Notes: a model not told the origin generated them from the sequence alone. DNA of 25,412 nt from ZC4RG17 sp036380875 (GCA_036380875.1 DASVDX010000050.1:1-25412), one strand, 5' to 3'; counted from the first letter of the stretch, positions 8,101 to 16,221 are shown. Numbers and translations are program-made.

Positions 8101-8784
8101 CGTCCAGAACTGGCGGAAGTCCATCTCGTCGGCGGCCTTGATGTTGGGAACGAGGAGCACCCGCGTCCCGTCGGGCCGTTCCAGGTCGATCGCCAGCCCC
8201 AGGTTCACATGGGGGTGGCGCAGCACGTAGGGAGTGCCGTCGATGCTGGCGAAGGACACGTTCAGCTCCGGCATCTCCTTCAGGGCACGCACCACCGCCC
8301 AGCCGATGATGTGGGTGAAGCTCACCTTGCCGCCATCGGGCAGGCGGGCGAGGTGGTTGTTGAGGATCAGGCGGTTGACCTCCAACAGCTTGGACGGCAT
8401 CGTCCGCACCGACGTGGCGGTGGGGACCGACAGGCTCTCGTCCATGCGCTGGGCGATCACCCCGGTGATGCCCCGCAACGGCGTGGCGTTCTCGGGCACC
8501 GCTTCGGTCTTCGGCTCCCCGGCTTTCGGTTCGGCCGGCTCTGGCTTCGGCTCCGGCTGCGGCTCCGCTTCGGCCACAGGCGGGCGCGAACCGTCCCCCG
8601 TCTCAGGGGCAGGCGCAGGCTGTCCTATCTCCGGCTGGCTGGTTGCCACGGGGCCATCGGGACGGCCTCCGTTTTCGAAGAAGCGGCGCCACTCCTCGCT
8701 GACTGACAGGGGAGAATCGAGGTAGCGCTCATACATCTCCTCGATCAGCCAGTCGTTGCGTCCGGCTCGGGAGGTCTCGAACAT
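5176..8784 (-). CDS. kgd: Multifunctional 2-oxoglutarate decarboxylase/dehydrogenase E1 with N-terminal E2-type acyltransferase domain
   Basis: 1202 residues in the three-part layout known from actinobacterial Kgd/SucA. First comes a short helical N-terminus (DWLIEEMYERYLDSPLSVS at 11-29) and a Pro/Glu-rich linker (about 45-97). Next is an E2-like acyltransferase domain (about 100-335) with the catalytic STYDHRVIQG (His313), but no lipoyl domain. Last is the thiamine-diphosphate E1 domain, with GMAHRGRLNVL at 539-549, GDAAYAGQG at 640-648 and VINNRVG at 671-677. In mycobacteria and corynebacteria this enzyme converts 2-oxoglutarate to succinyl-CoA in a mixed complex with pyruvate dehydrogenase components, and is inhibited by the FHA protein GarA (not in this window). 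The ATG at 8784 is chosen because it starts the conserved N-terminus just after a TACAAT -10 box; the open frame further upstream (to 9225) is low-complexity Arg/Pro-rich shadow of the ABC gene. The size matches mycobacterial Kgd (about 1230). Confidence 0.95.
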   Translation of the reverse strand: MFETSRAGRNDWLIEEMYERYLDSPLSVSEEWRRFFENGGRPDGPVATSQPEIGQPAPAPETGDGSRPPVAEAEPQPEPKPEPAEPKAGEPKTEAVPENATPLRGITGVIAQRMDESLSVPTATSVRTMPSKLLEVNRLILNNHLARLPDGGKVSFTHIIGWAVVRALKEMPELNVSFASIDGTPYVLRHPHVNLGLAIDLERPDGTRVLLVPNIKAADEMDFRQFWTAYEEVVKKTRDNKLTPDDFAGTTATLTNPGTLGTLQSVPRLMPDQGLIVGVGAITYPPEYQAADPEHLARQGIGRIITLTSTYDHRVIQGAQSGELLGRIHRYLLGEEGFYDEIFTSMGVPYTPARWAIDDNPPVGSTEWIAKQANVHRLINAYRVRGHLIADLDPLRMEPPRMYEELDPLSYGLTIWDLDREFATGGILGTPTMTLGRILSILRDAYCRTVGIEYMHIQEPEQKRWIQEKVEVEQQPITSEERRRILHKLNEAEAFEAFLHTKYVGQKRFGLEGAESLIPLLDCILTSAAQARMESAVIGMAHRGRLNVLANIIGKPPARIFREFDGDLLPGMEGGADDVKYHLGAKGTYQTPVAPIEVEVVANPSHLEAVDPVLEGVARAKQDKLGSGGPDRVLPILLHGDAAYAGQGVVVETHNLSQLPGYRTGGTVHIVINNRVGFTTSTEEARSSFYATDVAKTVQAPIFHVNADDPEAVIRVGRLAFAFRQAFHKDVVVDLVCYRRRGHNEGDEPSYTQPLMYKKIEEHPSVRKLYLERLVSSGEMSRDECDRLLAEYRQLLDAAFKSSRAPTTVPARVVEEEPETEPETAVDRETLDFILERITDVPEGFTIHPKLVRMIEQRRSALRDGQVDWGTAEALAFGSLALQGVPVRLAGEDSRRGTFSQRHAELVDYETGERWAPLERLTDKARVRIVDSLLSEYAAVGFEYGYSVEWPEALVIWEAQYGDFANGAQVVFDQFMAAGEAKWNQRSGLTLLLPHGYEGQGPEHSSARIERFLELCASNNLRVAQPATSGQYFHLLRRQALARPQKPLIVFTPKSMLRNRASFVTAEALTTGRFEPLVEYPRPGANRVVLCTGKVFHDIEARRKELGIEDVAIYRLAQLYPVPREALEKVAAQYPEAEVVWCQEEPENMGAWRFMWPVLRDIFGREPSYAGRAESGSPATGSMRVHLDQQAALVDKALGVGS

Positions 8785-8818
8785 CGGGATACTCCCGATT
8801 GTAGGAACCGCGAGTTCC
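8783..8818 (-). promoter_or_regulatory. kgd promoter with two flanking inverted repeats
   Basis: On the minus strand a strong -10 (TACAAT, 8803-8798) sits between two perfect inverted repeats. One is GGAAC-N5-GTTCC (8804-8818), just upstream of the -10. The other is ATCGGGA-N3-TCCCGAT (8783-8799), which overlaps the last bases of the -10, the predicted start site near 8791 and the start codon. The predicted leader is about 7 nt. The placement would suit repressor sites, but no regulator is identified. Confidence 0.5.
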
Positions 8819-8846
8819 TGAGGGAGGGGACCCTCGAACGCCAGCC

Positions 8847-10622
8847 TCAGCCGGTGAGTGTCCCCGCCACCCAGTCGGCGTAGAGGGAGGCGTACACGCC
8901 GCCCCGTTCGACGAGTTCCGGGTGCGGTCCGCGCTCGACCAGTCGCCCGGCTTCGAAGACGAGCACCTCGTCGGCGGCTTCTGCAGTAGCGAGGCGATGG
9001 GCGATCGTCACCGAGGTGCGCCCGGCCGTGAGCCGGTCGATGGCGCGCCGCAGCTGGACGTCGAGGGCCGGGTCGACGGCCGAGGTCGCCTCGTCGAGGA
9101 CCAACAGGTCCGGGGCCGAGATCCACGCCCGCACCAGGGCCACGAGTTGCCGCTCGCCAGCCGACAGGTTGCCCCCGCGCTCGCCCACGTGGGTGTCGAG
9201 ACCGCCGGGAAGGCTCTGCAGCCACCCGTCGAGCCCGAGTTCGATGAAGGCGGTGCGGACCTCCCGGTCGCTGGCCTTTGGATAGCCGTAGCGCACGTTG
9301 TCGGCGATGGTGCCCTCGAACAGGAACCCCTCCTGGGGGACGAAGGCGACCCTGCGCCGCAGGTCCGTTCGCGCCACCTGGCGGAGGTCGACACCACCGA
9401 TCCGCACCATGCCCTCGACCGGGTCGAGCATGCGCACCAGGAGCTTGGCGAAGGTCGTCTTACCCGAGCCGGTCTCGCCCACGACCGCTACCCGGCTGCC
9501 CGGTCGGATCTCCACATCGACGTCCACGAGCACATCGGGTCCGCCGGGATAGGCGAACCTCACCCCGTCGAACTCCACCCCCAGTACGCCTGGCGGCAAG
9601 GAAACCGGGTCGGTCGGCTCCTGGATCTCGTCCGTGCGGTCGAGCACCCCTACGACCCGGCGCAGGCCGGCTCCGGCGTTCTGAGCGAAGTCGAGGATCT
9701 CCACCAGGCTCTGCACCGGCTCGATGAGCAGGTTGACGAGGAACAGGAAGGCGATGAGCACGCCCGCCGTCACCCCTTCGGACGGCCCCAAGAGGATCCC
9801 GACGACCACCACGCCGGCAGTGAGGCCGGCGGCGAAGATCTCGGCGGTCGAGAAGAGGGCGTTGCCGAATGCTGCAGTGCGGAACTCCGTGCGGGACCGG
9901 CGCTCCAGGGCGTGGTGGACCCGCTCCATCGTCTTCTCCTCGATCCCGAAGGCCCGCACCTCGGGCAGACCCGTGACGGCCTCGCCCATCACGGCCAGCG
10001 AGTCAGCCACCACCCGCCGAACGCGGTCGTAGTTGCGCTGGAGGATCCGCTGGAACCAGAGCAGCACGAGGGCGTAGACGACGACCGCCCCGACGACGAG
10101 GAGGGCGAGGCGCCACTCGTACAACACCATGGCGGTGATGGCGATGAGCACCTGCGTGCCGTTGACGATGAACACCACGCCACCCCATTCGGTGAACTCC
10201 TGGATGGTGGTGATGTCCGACGTGACCCGGGACACGAGCGCCCCGCGCCGCTCGGACTGCACGTGGAGCACGGAGCTTCGGATGAGCTTGTCGAAGACCT
10301 TGATGCGCAGGTCGGACAGTCCGCCTGACGCCTGGTGGGCCAGCCGCACCATCGCTGTCCTGGCAGACCACGCACCCAGAACCAGCACGACGAAGGCCAG
10401 GCCGGCCTTCGTCAGCACCGAGGGGATGTCCACCCCGGCTTCGGTCAGGTCGCGGTCCACCGTCTGCTGGATCAGGACCGGCACCAGGACGTGGACGAGC
10501 ATCCCGACGGCGTTGAGGAGGACTATCAGCCACAGGCGATGGCCGAGTTGAGGCGCCTCCTTCAGCGCTCGGCGGATGCCCGCCATCGTCGAGATTCGCG
10601 GTGTCTCAGTTGTGTCTGTCAT
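8847..10622 (-). CDS. ABC exporter half-transporter (TMD-NBD), catalytically complete ATP site
   Basis: 591 residues: six predicted membrane helices in about 28-310, then a nucleotide-binding domain. Walker A is GETGSGKT (382-389), the Q-loop lies in VPQEGFLF, Walker B is LLVLDEATSAVD (Asp510, Glu511) and the switch His is in IAHR (His542). The signature is LSAGE (486-490) rather than LSGGQ. Its ATG overlaps the TGA of the upstream ABC gene (ATGA, 10619-10622), so the two are translated together. The partner has the opposite defects, which is the hallmark of a heterodimeric exporter. In the assembled pump, the Walker and switch residues of this protein would meet the intact LSGGQ of the partner to make the working ATP site. 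The substrate (drug, lipid or peptide) cannot be told. kgd follows 62 bp downstream from its own promoter. Confidence 0.9.
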   Translation of the reverse strand: MTDTTETPRISTMAGIRRALKEAPQLGHRLWLIVLLNAVGMLVHVLVPVLIQQTVDRDLTEAGVDIPSVLTKAGLAFVVLVLGAWSARTAMVRLAHQASGGLSDLRIKVFDKLIRSSVLHVQSERRGALVSRVTSDITTIQEFTEWGGVVFIVNGTQVLIAITAMVLYEWRLALLVVGAVVVYALVLLWFQRILQRNYDRVRRVVADSLAVMGEAVTGLPEVRAFGIEEKTMERVHHALERRSRTEFRTAAFGNALFSTAEIFAAGLTAGVVVVGILLGPSEGVTAGVLIAFLFLVNLLIEPVQSLVEILDFAQNAGAGLRRVVGVLDRTDEIQEPTDPVSLPPGVLGVEFDGVRFAYPGGPDVLVDVDVEIRPGSRVAVVGETGSGKTTFAKLLVRMLDPVEGMVRIGGVDLRQVARTDLRRRVAFVPQEGFLFEGTIADNVRYGYPKASDREVRTAFIELGLDGWLQSLPGGLDTHVGERGGNLSAGERQLVALVRAWISAPDLLVLDEATSAVDPALDVQLRRAIDRLTAGRTSVTIAHRLATAEAADEVLVFEAGRLVERGPHPELVERGGVYASLYADWVAGTLTG

Positions 10623-12421
10623 CGCGAGCTCTGGCTGCGTTCGGCAGCATCTTCTTCGTAGGCGCGGACCAGGCGGGCGTAACCGGGCTGCGACTGCATG
10701 AGCTCCTCGTGGGTGCCCTGGGCCGCCACCCGGCCCTCCTCGATGTAGATGACCTCATCGGCGAGGCGGATCGACGACGGCCGGTAGGCGACGAGGATCA
10801 CCGTCGACGGAAGGTCGGCCGACTTCAGACGACGGAGAATCTGCGCCTCGATCGACGGATCGACGGCGGATGTGGCATCGTCGAGGATCAACACCCGCGG
10901 GCGGCGGATGAGTGCCCGCGCCAGGGCGATCCGCTGACGCTGGCCGCCGGACAGGGCGGCACCTCGTTCTCCGATGCGGGTGTCGTATCCGTTGGGCAGC
11001 TCGGTGATGAAATCGTGGGCCCCGGCCATCATGGCGGCCTCGACGATCGCCTCCTCCCGGTACTCCGCCCCCAGCGTGATGTTGCCGGCGACGGTGTCGT
11101 CGAAGAGGAACGAGTTCTGGGATACGAAGGCCACCTCCCGGGGCAACTCGTAGCGGGCGAAGCTGCGCAGGTCCCTCCCGTCGATTCGGATACGGCCGCT
11201 GCCCGGGTCCCACAGCCGAGCCAGGAGCATCGTGAGGGTGGACTTCCCGGAACCCGTGGGGCCGACCACGGCGACCGTGCGTCCGGCCGGGATGTCGAGC
11301 ACGACGTCGTCGAGCACGACGGTCTCCGGCTCGTAGCCGAAGGTCACCCGATCGCCCGCCACCGGGGCGGGACCCGAATCCGCCGCTGCCCGCTCCGACC
11401 CGTACTCCACCACCTCGTCCACCTCGAGGACGGAGGTGACTCGCCGATGGGCAGGGATCGATGCGGCCATGTCGAACAGGACGAAGGCGATGAGCTGTAC
11501 CGGGAACGCCAGGAGCCCTAGGAGGTAGAGCCCCGAGACGACGTCGCCCGCCGTGACCGCCCCGGCGTCGACCCGGATGGCGCCGACCACCAAAACGGCC
11601 AGGCTGATCGTCGGCATCAAGGCGGTGATGATCACCCGATAGGTCTCCCACAGCGAGTTGGTGGCGGCGATGCGATGGGCGAGGTCCTCCGACTCGGTCC
11701 GCAGCCGCTCGACCTCGTAGTCCTCCCGCCCGAGCGCCTTCACCGTGAGGGCGCCGTCGAACGACTCGTGGGCGACGCTGCTCACCCGGCCGGTCTGGCG
11801 CTGGATGCCCTCCCAGGCCGGATAGACGGTGACGGCTGCCCGCACCTCGATGAACACCACGAGCGCCATCCCCAAGAGCGCGACGAGGCCGACCCAGAAA
11901 TCGATGAAGAACATGAGCACAACCGTGCCCACGATCAGGAGCGACACCCCGCTGGCGTAGGGGAAGGGAGCGAGCACCCCCGTGGCCTGACGGGCGTCGT
12001 TGTCGGCGATGGCCAACAGGTCACCCATCGACTGGCGGGCGAACCACGACAGGGACAGTCCGAGTTGGTGTTCGATCAGTCGCTCACGGACGTCCTGCTG
12101 GGTCTTGAACTGGAGATAGCCGGCGGCGTCGCGGCGCAACACGATGGCCGCCGCCTTCCACACTGCAACACCCACTATCGCCAGAACGGCCGGTGCCAGC
12201 TTGCCCTCTCGGGGTTCCCCGCCGGACAGAACAGGCACGATTACGCTGTCGGTCACCCACCCGATCACCTGGGAAGCGGCGATGATGGCCCCGGCGAAGA
12301 GGGCCGCGCCCAACACCGCCAGCACGAAGGGGACGGGACGTGCGCGGGCAAAGCCTCCGACCAGACGGAGGCCTTCACCGACGACGGCGCGTGCCGATAC
12401 GGGGGCGGTCGGGGTGGCCAT
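10619..12421 (-). CDS. ABC exporter half-transporter with degenerate ATP site
   Basis: 600 residues with a six-helix transmembrane domain (about 25-325) and a nucleotide-binding domain. Walker A GPTGSGKS (387-394) and signature LSGGQ (490-494) are intact. The catalytic Glu after Walker B is Asp (LILDDATSAVD, Asp515), and the switch histidine is replaced by Tyr (VAYR, Tyr546). These changes define the non-hydrolysing half of heterodimeric exporters such as TM287/288. It is first in a two-gene operon and overlaps the next gene by 4 bp. ATG 12421 is chosen over the in-frame TTG at 12433, because a TAGGCT -10-like box (12438-12433) overlaps that TTG and would leave a leader of about 4-5 nt to the ATG. 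Substrate unknown; the pair sits at the cytoplasmic membrane. Confidence 0.9.
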   Translation of the reverse strand: MATPTAPVSARAVVGEGLRLVGGFARARPVPFVLAVLGAALFAGAIIAASQVIGWVTDSVIVPVLSGGEPREGKLAPAVLAIVGVAVWKAAAIVLRRDAAGYLQFKTQQDVRERLIEHQLGLSLSWFARQSMGDLLAIADNDARQATGVLAPFPYASGVSLLIVGTVVLMFFIDFWVGLVALLGMALVVFIEVRAAVTVYPAWEGIQRQTGRVSSVAHESFDGALTVKALGREDYEVERLRTESEDLAHRIAATNSLWETYRVIITALMPTISLAVLVVGAIRVDAGAVTAGDVVSGLYLLGLLAFPVQLIAFVLFDMAASIPAHRRVTSVLEVDEVVEYGSERAAADSGPAPVAGDRVTFGYEPETVVLDDVVLDIPAGRTVAVVGPTGSGKSTLTMLLARLWDPGSGRIRIDGRDLRSFARYELPREVAFVSQNSFLFDDTVAGNITLGAEYREEAIVEAAMMAGAHDFITELPNGYDTRIGERGAALSGGQRQRIALARALIRRPRVLILDDATSAVDPSIEAQILRRLKSADLPSTVILVAYRPSSIRLADEVIYIEEGRVAAQGTHEELMQSQPGYARLVRAYEEDAAERSQSSR

Positions 12422-12432
12422 GGAACGAGGCA

Positions 12433-12438
12433 AGCCTA
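12433..12438 (-). promoter_or_regulatory. Putative -10 box of the ABC exporter operon
   Basis: TAGGCT on the minus strand lies 11 nt before the ATG at 12421 with no Shine-Dalgarno between. The 134-bp space to the divergent amidase gene holds both promoters and nothing else that was recognised. Confidence 0.35.
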
Positions 12439-12540
12439 TCGGTGGGGGGAAGATGCCGAGACCGATTTACCGCCGCGAGGGAACCCCAGAGGGTACCTGC
12501 GGGTGTAATCCTCGATGCCACAAACGATCGAGCCGGCACC

Positions 12541-12546
12541 TACGGT
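12541..12546 (+). promoter_or_regulatory. Putative -10 box of the amidase gene
   Basis: TACGGT lies 9 nt before the GTG at 12556 and is the same hexamer as the one before the YyaL-like gene (17693-17698). It predicts a leader of about 3 nt. Confidence 0.4.
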
Positions 12547-12555
12547 GACGTCCGC

Positions 12556-13728
12556 GTGAGATTGCGTCTCATCATCACCGTCTCACTCATCGTGGGGACT
12601 TTCTTGGGGATCCTGGCGTGGAGATCGGTCAACGGCGACCTGCCGTGGTCCACCCGTGTCGTGGAGGGGTCGCCGGCCATGCCGGTCGCCCAGGGCGAGC
12701 CTTCGGCTGACCCAGCCGAGCTCACGGCGACGACGGCTTCGACTTCGCGAGAGGAGCGCCCGGCATACGTAGTCACCCGTGACGGCACCCTCGTTCGCTC
12801 CGCGGACGGGACGAGCAGCGTCGAGGCGGCAGGAGGCGTGCTCTTGCCCATCCTCGGCGAACTCGACGGCGGGTACCTGGTGTTCGACACCTGCAACAAC
12901 GAGGCCATGGTCTCCGCCGACGAGGTCGAACTCGGGACGGTCCCCGTCGTCCGGAACGAAGCGCGCTTCGACCACGCCGTGTTCGTGATCGACCCAGGTC
13001 ACGGCGTCCCCGACTACGGAGCGGTCGGGCCCGCCGGCCTGTCCGAGACCGAGGTGAACCTCGACGTCAGCGCCCGCCTGGTGGAACTCCTGCGAAGCCC
13101 GCACGACATCGACTGGGCCACCGGAGAGGTCTTGCCCGGCGACTCGGTCCCGGCGGCAGCGGAGGCGGTGCTGACACGGTCACCCGACGGCCCCAACGGC
13201 GGTCAGTTCCAACTGGGCTTGACCTATCGGGCGACGGTGGCCAATGCGCTGGACGCCACCGCCCTCGTGTCCATCCACCACAACACGATGCCGGAGGCGC
13301 CGCTCGACCATCCCGGTTCGGAGGCCTACGTCTCTCTGGCCAACGAGGAGTCGCCTCGTCTCGGTGCCCTGATCGTCGATGAACTGCGCACCAGTCTCAG
13401 CCGCTTCGAAGCCGACTGGATGGGGACTCCCGGGAGTGGCCTCACCTCGCGGGTGAACGGCGACGGAGAGGACTACTACACGTTGCTCGCCGAGTCGCAG
13501 GTGCCGGCGGTCATCACCGAGGGTCTCTACATCTCAAACCCAACCGAGGAAGCCCTCGCCATGCGCGACGACGTCCGCCAGACCTACGCCGAAGCCGTGT
13601 ATCGGGCCCTCGTCCGGTTCGTGACGACCGACGACGCGCCCCTTCCGCCACCCGAGCCCGACCTGTGGGAGGTCGATCGCCCCGGACCATCTCTCGACAG
13701 CTGCACCGTGCCGCCACTGGGCGGCTGA
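12556..13728 (+). CDS. Exported N-acetylmuramoyl-L-alanine amidase (Amidase_3, AmiC-like)
   Basis: 390 residues. A basic N-terminus (VRLRL) and hydrophobic helix at about 4-22 act as a signal peptide or anchor. A Ser/Thr/Pro-rich spacer and a small SH3-like or unknown region follow (about 65-130). The catalytic zinc amidase domain runs from about 138 to 358: VIDPGHG (His149), SETEVNLDVS (Glu164), VSIHHNT (His241 or 242) and VITEGLYISN (Glu322) are the expected zinc ligands and catalytic residue. It should cleave the bond between N-acetylmuramic acid and L-alanine in peptidoglycan during cell separation or turnover. Cysteines at 113 and near the C-terminus could form a disulfide outside the cell. 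The GTG at 12556 is the only start that gives a clean signal sequence. The HerA-like gene follows after 33 bp with its own ribosome site. Confidence 0.88.
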   Translation: MRLRLIITVSLIVGTFLGILAWRSVNGDLPWSTRVVEGSPAMPVAQGEPSADPAELTATTASTSREERPAYVVTRDGTLVRSADGTSSVEAAGGVLLPILGELDGGYLVFDTCNNEAMVSADEVELGTVPVVRNEARFDHAVFVIDPGHGVPDYGAVGPAGLSETEVNLDVSARLVELLRSPHDIDWATGEVLPGDSVPAAAEAVLTRSPDGPNGGQFQLGLTYRATVANALDATALVSIHHNTMPEAPLDHPGSEAYVSLANEESPRLGALIVDELRTSLSRFEADWMGTPGSGLTSRVNGDGEDYYTLLAESQVPAVITEGLYISNPTEEALAMRDDVRQTYAEAVYRALVRFVTTDDAPLPPPEPDLWEVDRPGPSLDSCTVPPLGG

Positions 13729-13733
13729 GCAGT

Positions 13734-13757
13734 TAACGTCCGCAGCGGAAGGAGGGA
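13734..13757 (+). promoter_or_regulatory. Possible -10 (TAACGT) and Shine-Dalgarno before the HerA-like gene
   Basis: TAACGT (13734-13739) could be a -10 box. AAGGAGGG (13749-13756) ends 5 nt before ATG 13762 and is a strong Shine-Dalgarno. This is one of only two genes here with a clear one, so it fixes the start. Confidence 0.5.
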
Positions 13758-13761
13758 AGCG

Positions 13762-16212
13762 ATGGAACAGCCTCCCGGCACGTTCTACATCGGCGCGTTG
13801 GCCGCGGACGAGGGCCGCGGCGACCCACTGTTCTACGAAAGCGACGAGCTCGTCACCCACGGCGTGATCGTGGGCATGACCGGCTCGGGCAAGACCGGAC
13901 TCGGCATGGTCCTCCTCGAAGAGGCGCTCGCCTCCGGCATCCCCTGTCTCGTGATCGATCCCAAGGGCGACATGGGCAACCTCGAGTTGGTCTTCCCGGA
14001 TTTTGCTCCGAGCGACTTCGTACCCTGGATCGACCCGGCGGAGGCCGAGCGGGCCGGGGTGTCGATAGACGAGATGGCGCAGCAGACGGCGGAGACCTGG
14101 AAGCAGGGCTTGGCCGACTGGGGCGTCGACAGCGAGCGGATGCGCCAGGTGTCCGACGCGGCGAACGTGCGCATCTACACGCCGGGCTCCACCGCCGGCA
14201 CGCCGATCAACGTCCTCGGCTCGCTCGATGCTCCTCCGCTGTCGTGGGACGAGAACGCCGAGACGCTGCGTGACGAGATCGAAGGCTTCGTCTCCTCCCT
14301 CCTCGTTCTCGTGGGCGTGGAAGCGGACCCGGTTTCGAGCCCCGAGCACATCCTCCTCGCCAACCTGATCGAGAACGAGTGGCGAGCCGGGCGGCACCTC
14401 GACCTGGCGACGCTGGTGGGCATGGTCCCCGACCCGCCCTTGCGCAAGCTGGGTGTTTTCCAACTCGACGACTTCTACCCGAAGGCATCGCGGATGGAGT
14501 TGGCGAAGAAGCTCAACGGGCTGCTCGCTTCGCCGTCGTTCGCCGCCTGGCTCGAGGGCGATCCCCTCGACATCACCCACCTCCTCGACACGAGCGAGGG
14601 AACGCCCGCCTCGATCGTCTACCTGGCGCACCTGTCTGACACCGAGCGCCAGTTCGTGGTGACACTGCTCCTGGCGAAGCTCGTCACATGGATGCGGCGT
14701 CAGCCGGGGACCGGCAAGCTGCGAGCACTGATCTACATGGACGAGGTGTTCGGGTTCGCGCCGCCGGTTGCCGAGCCGCCGGCGAAGAAGCAGATCCTCA
14801 CGATCCTCAAGCAAGCCCGGGCGTACGGCGTCGGGATGGTCCTGTCCACCCAGAACCCCGTCGATCTCGACTACAAGGCCATGTCGAACGCAGGGACGTG
14901 GATGATCGGCCGCCTCCAGACCGAGAACGACAAGAAGCGGATCATCGAGGGCCTCGCCGACGCCGGCGGCGAGACCGACGTCGCCACCTTCGACACGCTG
15001 ATCTCGAACCTGGACAAGCGCCAGTTCGTCATGCGCAAGACCGGCGAAACCGAGCCGATCGTGTTCGGTACGCGCTGGGCGATGTCGTATCTCGCCGGTC
15101 CCCTCGACCGGGAAGCAATCGTCGCTTTGACCCGCCCCGAGAAGGAGGCTGCTCCGGCACCGGTACCGGGCGTGTCCCCGGAATCTCCCGCCGCTGCCCC
15201 CGTGGCGCCCGTCGAGGAAACCGTCGCCCCGCAGGAAACGCCGGCCGCGGCGGAGCCTCCCGAGACTCCGCCGGATCTGGCCGCCGACACGGTGCCGGTG
15301 GCACCGGTCGTCGCTTCGGGTGTCCCCGTGGCGGCACTCGACCCGGCGGCGGCGTGGGCCGAAGCCGTCGGTGCGGTACCCAACCCGTCTTGTTGGCGGC
15401 CGGTCGTGGCAGCCACCGTCCGACTCCGCTACGACGACCGTCCCAAAGGGATCGACCATGTCGAGGAGTACGAGGCGATCATCGACCCTCCCAGCCTCCC
15501 TCTGCCGCCGGACGCGGTCCATCCTGTCGACCACGACCCACGTGACATCCGCCCTCTCGACCAGGCTTCCGGGCCTTTCTTGCTGCCCGACTTCCCGGCG
15601 AGCGAACCGAAGTTCTGGAAGGACCTGTCGGCGGCACTGGCGGCCCATCTGCTCGCTTCTCAACGCCTCACCGCGTGGCACAACCCGGCGCTCAAGGCGT
15701 TTTCACGAGTAGGCGAGACAGAAGAGGAGTTCCGGGAACGATGCCGCCAACTCGTGGAAGACGAGGCTGATGCCGCCATCGCCAAGCTGAAGGATCGTTA
15801 CGCCGCCCGCATCGAGCGGGCCAAGGATCAGATCGCCCGGGCCGACCGACGGGTCGCCGAGTTGCAGACCGACGTGGAAGCACGCAAGCAGCAGGAGCTG
15901 ATCTCCGGCGCCGGCGACCTCCTGGGCGCCATCCTCGGCGGCCGGTCTCGATCGGCAGCGGTGCGCAGGGCGGCGTCCCGACGCTCTCAGACCCAGCGCA
16001 CAGCCGCCGACCTGGAGTCGGCATTGGACCGGCTGGAGGCGGAGCAGCGCGAATTGATCGAACTCGAGGCGGAGTTGGCGGAAGCCATCGACGTCCTCGC
16101 CGACGAGTGGGACGCCAAGGCGGACGCCATCGAGGCGGTCGAGATCGGCCTCGAGCGCGACGACATCCAGGTCACCGAGCTGAGGCTCGTTTGGGTGCCG
16201 TCGGGAGCCTGA
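13762..16212 (+). CDS. HerA/FtsK-like P-loop ATPase with C-terminal coiled coil
   Basis: 816 residues. An N-terminal ATPase domain (about 1-455) has Walker A GMTGSGKT at 38-45, the VIDPKGDMGN segment just after it, Walker B LIYMDEVFGF (Asp327, Glu328), and a later STQNPVDLDYKAMSNAGTW-type stretch typical of HerA-related helicase or translocase ATPases. A Pro/Ala/Val-rich linker (about 465-530) leads to a domain of unknown fold (about 540-640). A long charged coiled coil follows (about 640-790), with a GDLLGAILGG segment in its middle that could act as a hinge. The ATPase core suggests a ring-forming DNA translocase, but the fusion to a coiled coil is not the archaeal HerA layout, so its task is unknown. 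No nuclease partner such as NurA is nearby. A strong Shine-Dalgarno fixes the start. It converges with the sigma gene, 9 bp between stops. Confidence 0.75.
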   Translation: MEQPPGTFYIGALAADEGRGDPLFYESDELVTHGVIVGMTGSGKTGLGMVLLEEALASGIPCLVIDPKGDMGNLELVFPDFAPSDFVPWIDPAEAERAGVSIDEMAQQTAETWKQGLADWGVDSERMRQVSDAANVRIYTPGSTAGTPINVLGSLDAPPLSWDENAETLRDEIEGFVSSLLVLVGVEADPVSSPEHILLANLIENEWRAGRHLDLATLVGMVPDPPLRKLGVFQLDDFYPKASRMELAKKLNGLLASPSFAAWLEGDPLDITHLLDTSEGTPASIVYLAHLSDTERQFVVTLLLAKLVTWMRRQPGTGKLRALIYMDEVFGFAPPVAEPPAKKQILTILKQARAYGVGMVLSTQNPVDLDYKAMSNAGTWMIGRLQTENDKKRIIEGLADAGGETDVATFDTLISNLDKRQFVMRKTGETEPIVFGTRWAMSYLAGPLDREAIVALTRPEKEAAPAPVPGVSPESPAAAPVAPVEETVAPQETPAAAEPPETPPDLAADTVPVAPVVASGVPVAALDPAAAWAEAVGAVPNPSCWRPVVAATVRLRYDDRPKGIDHVEEYEAIIDPPSLPLPPDAVHPVDHDPRDIRPLDQASGPFLLPDFPASEPKFWKDLSAALAAHLLASQRLTAWHNPALKAFSRVGETEEEFRERCRQLVEDEADAAIAKLKDRYAARIERAKDQIARADRRVAELQTDVEARKQQELISGAGDLLGAILGGRSRSAAVRRAASRRSQTQRTAADLESALDRLEAEQRELIELEAELAEAIDVLADEWDAKADAIEAVEIGLERDDIQVTELRLVWVPSGA

Positions 16213-16221
16213 CTCAGGCGC

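Noticed and set aside
6496..8706. 736-codon open frame opposite kgd, and a 553-codon frame opposite the E1 gene (1512-3173)
   Set aside because: Long antisense frames are common in GC-rich genes. Their translations lack domains and are His/Arg/Asp-rich as expected for shadows.
8785..9225. N-terminal extension of kgd by 147 codons in the same open frame
   Set aside because: The extension is Arg/Pro/Gly-rich shadow of the ABC gene in another frame. The conserved Kgd N-terminus begins at 8784 just after a TACAAT box.
13762..16212. HerA-based antiphage defence system
   Set aside because: No nuclease, Sir2, or other effector is adjacent and the neighbours are housekeeping genes; the context does not support it.
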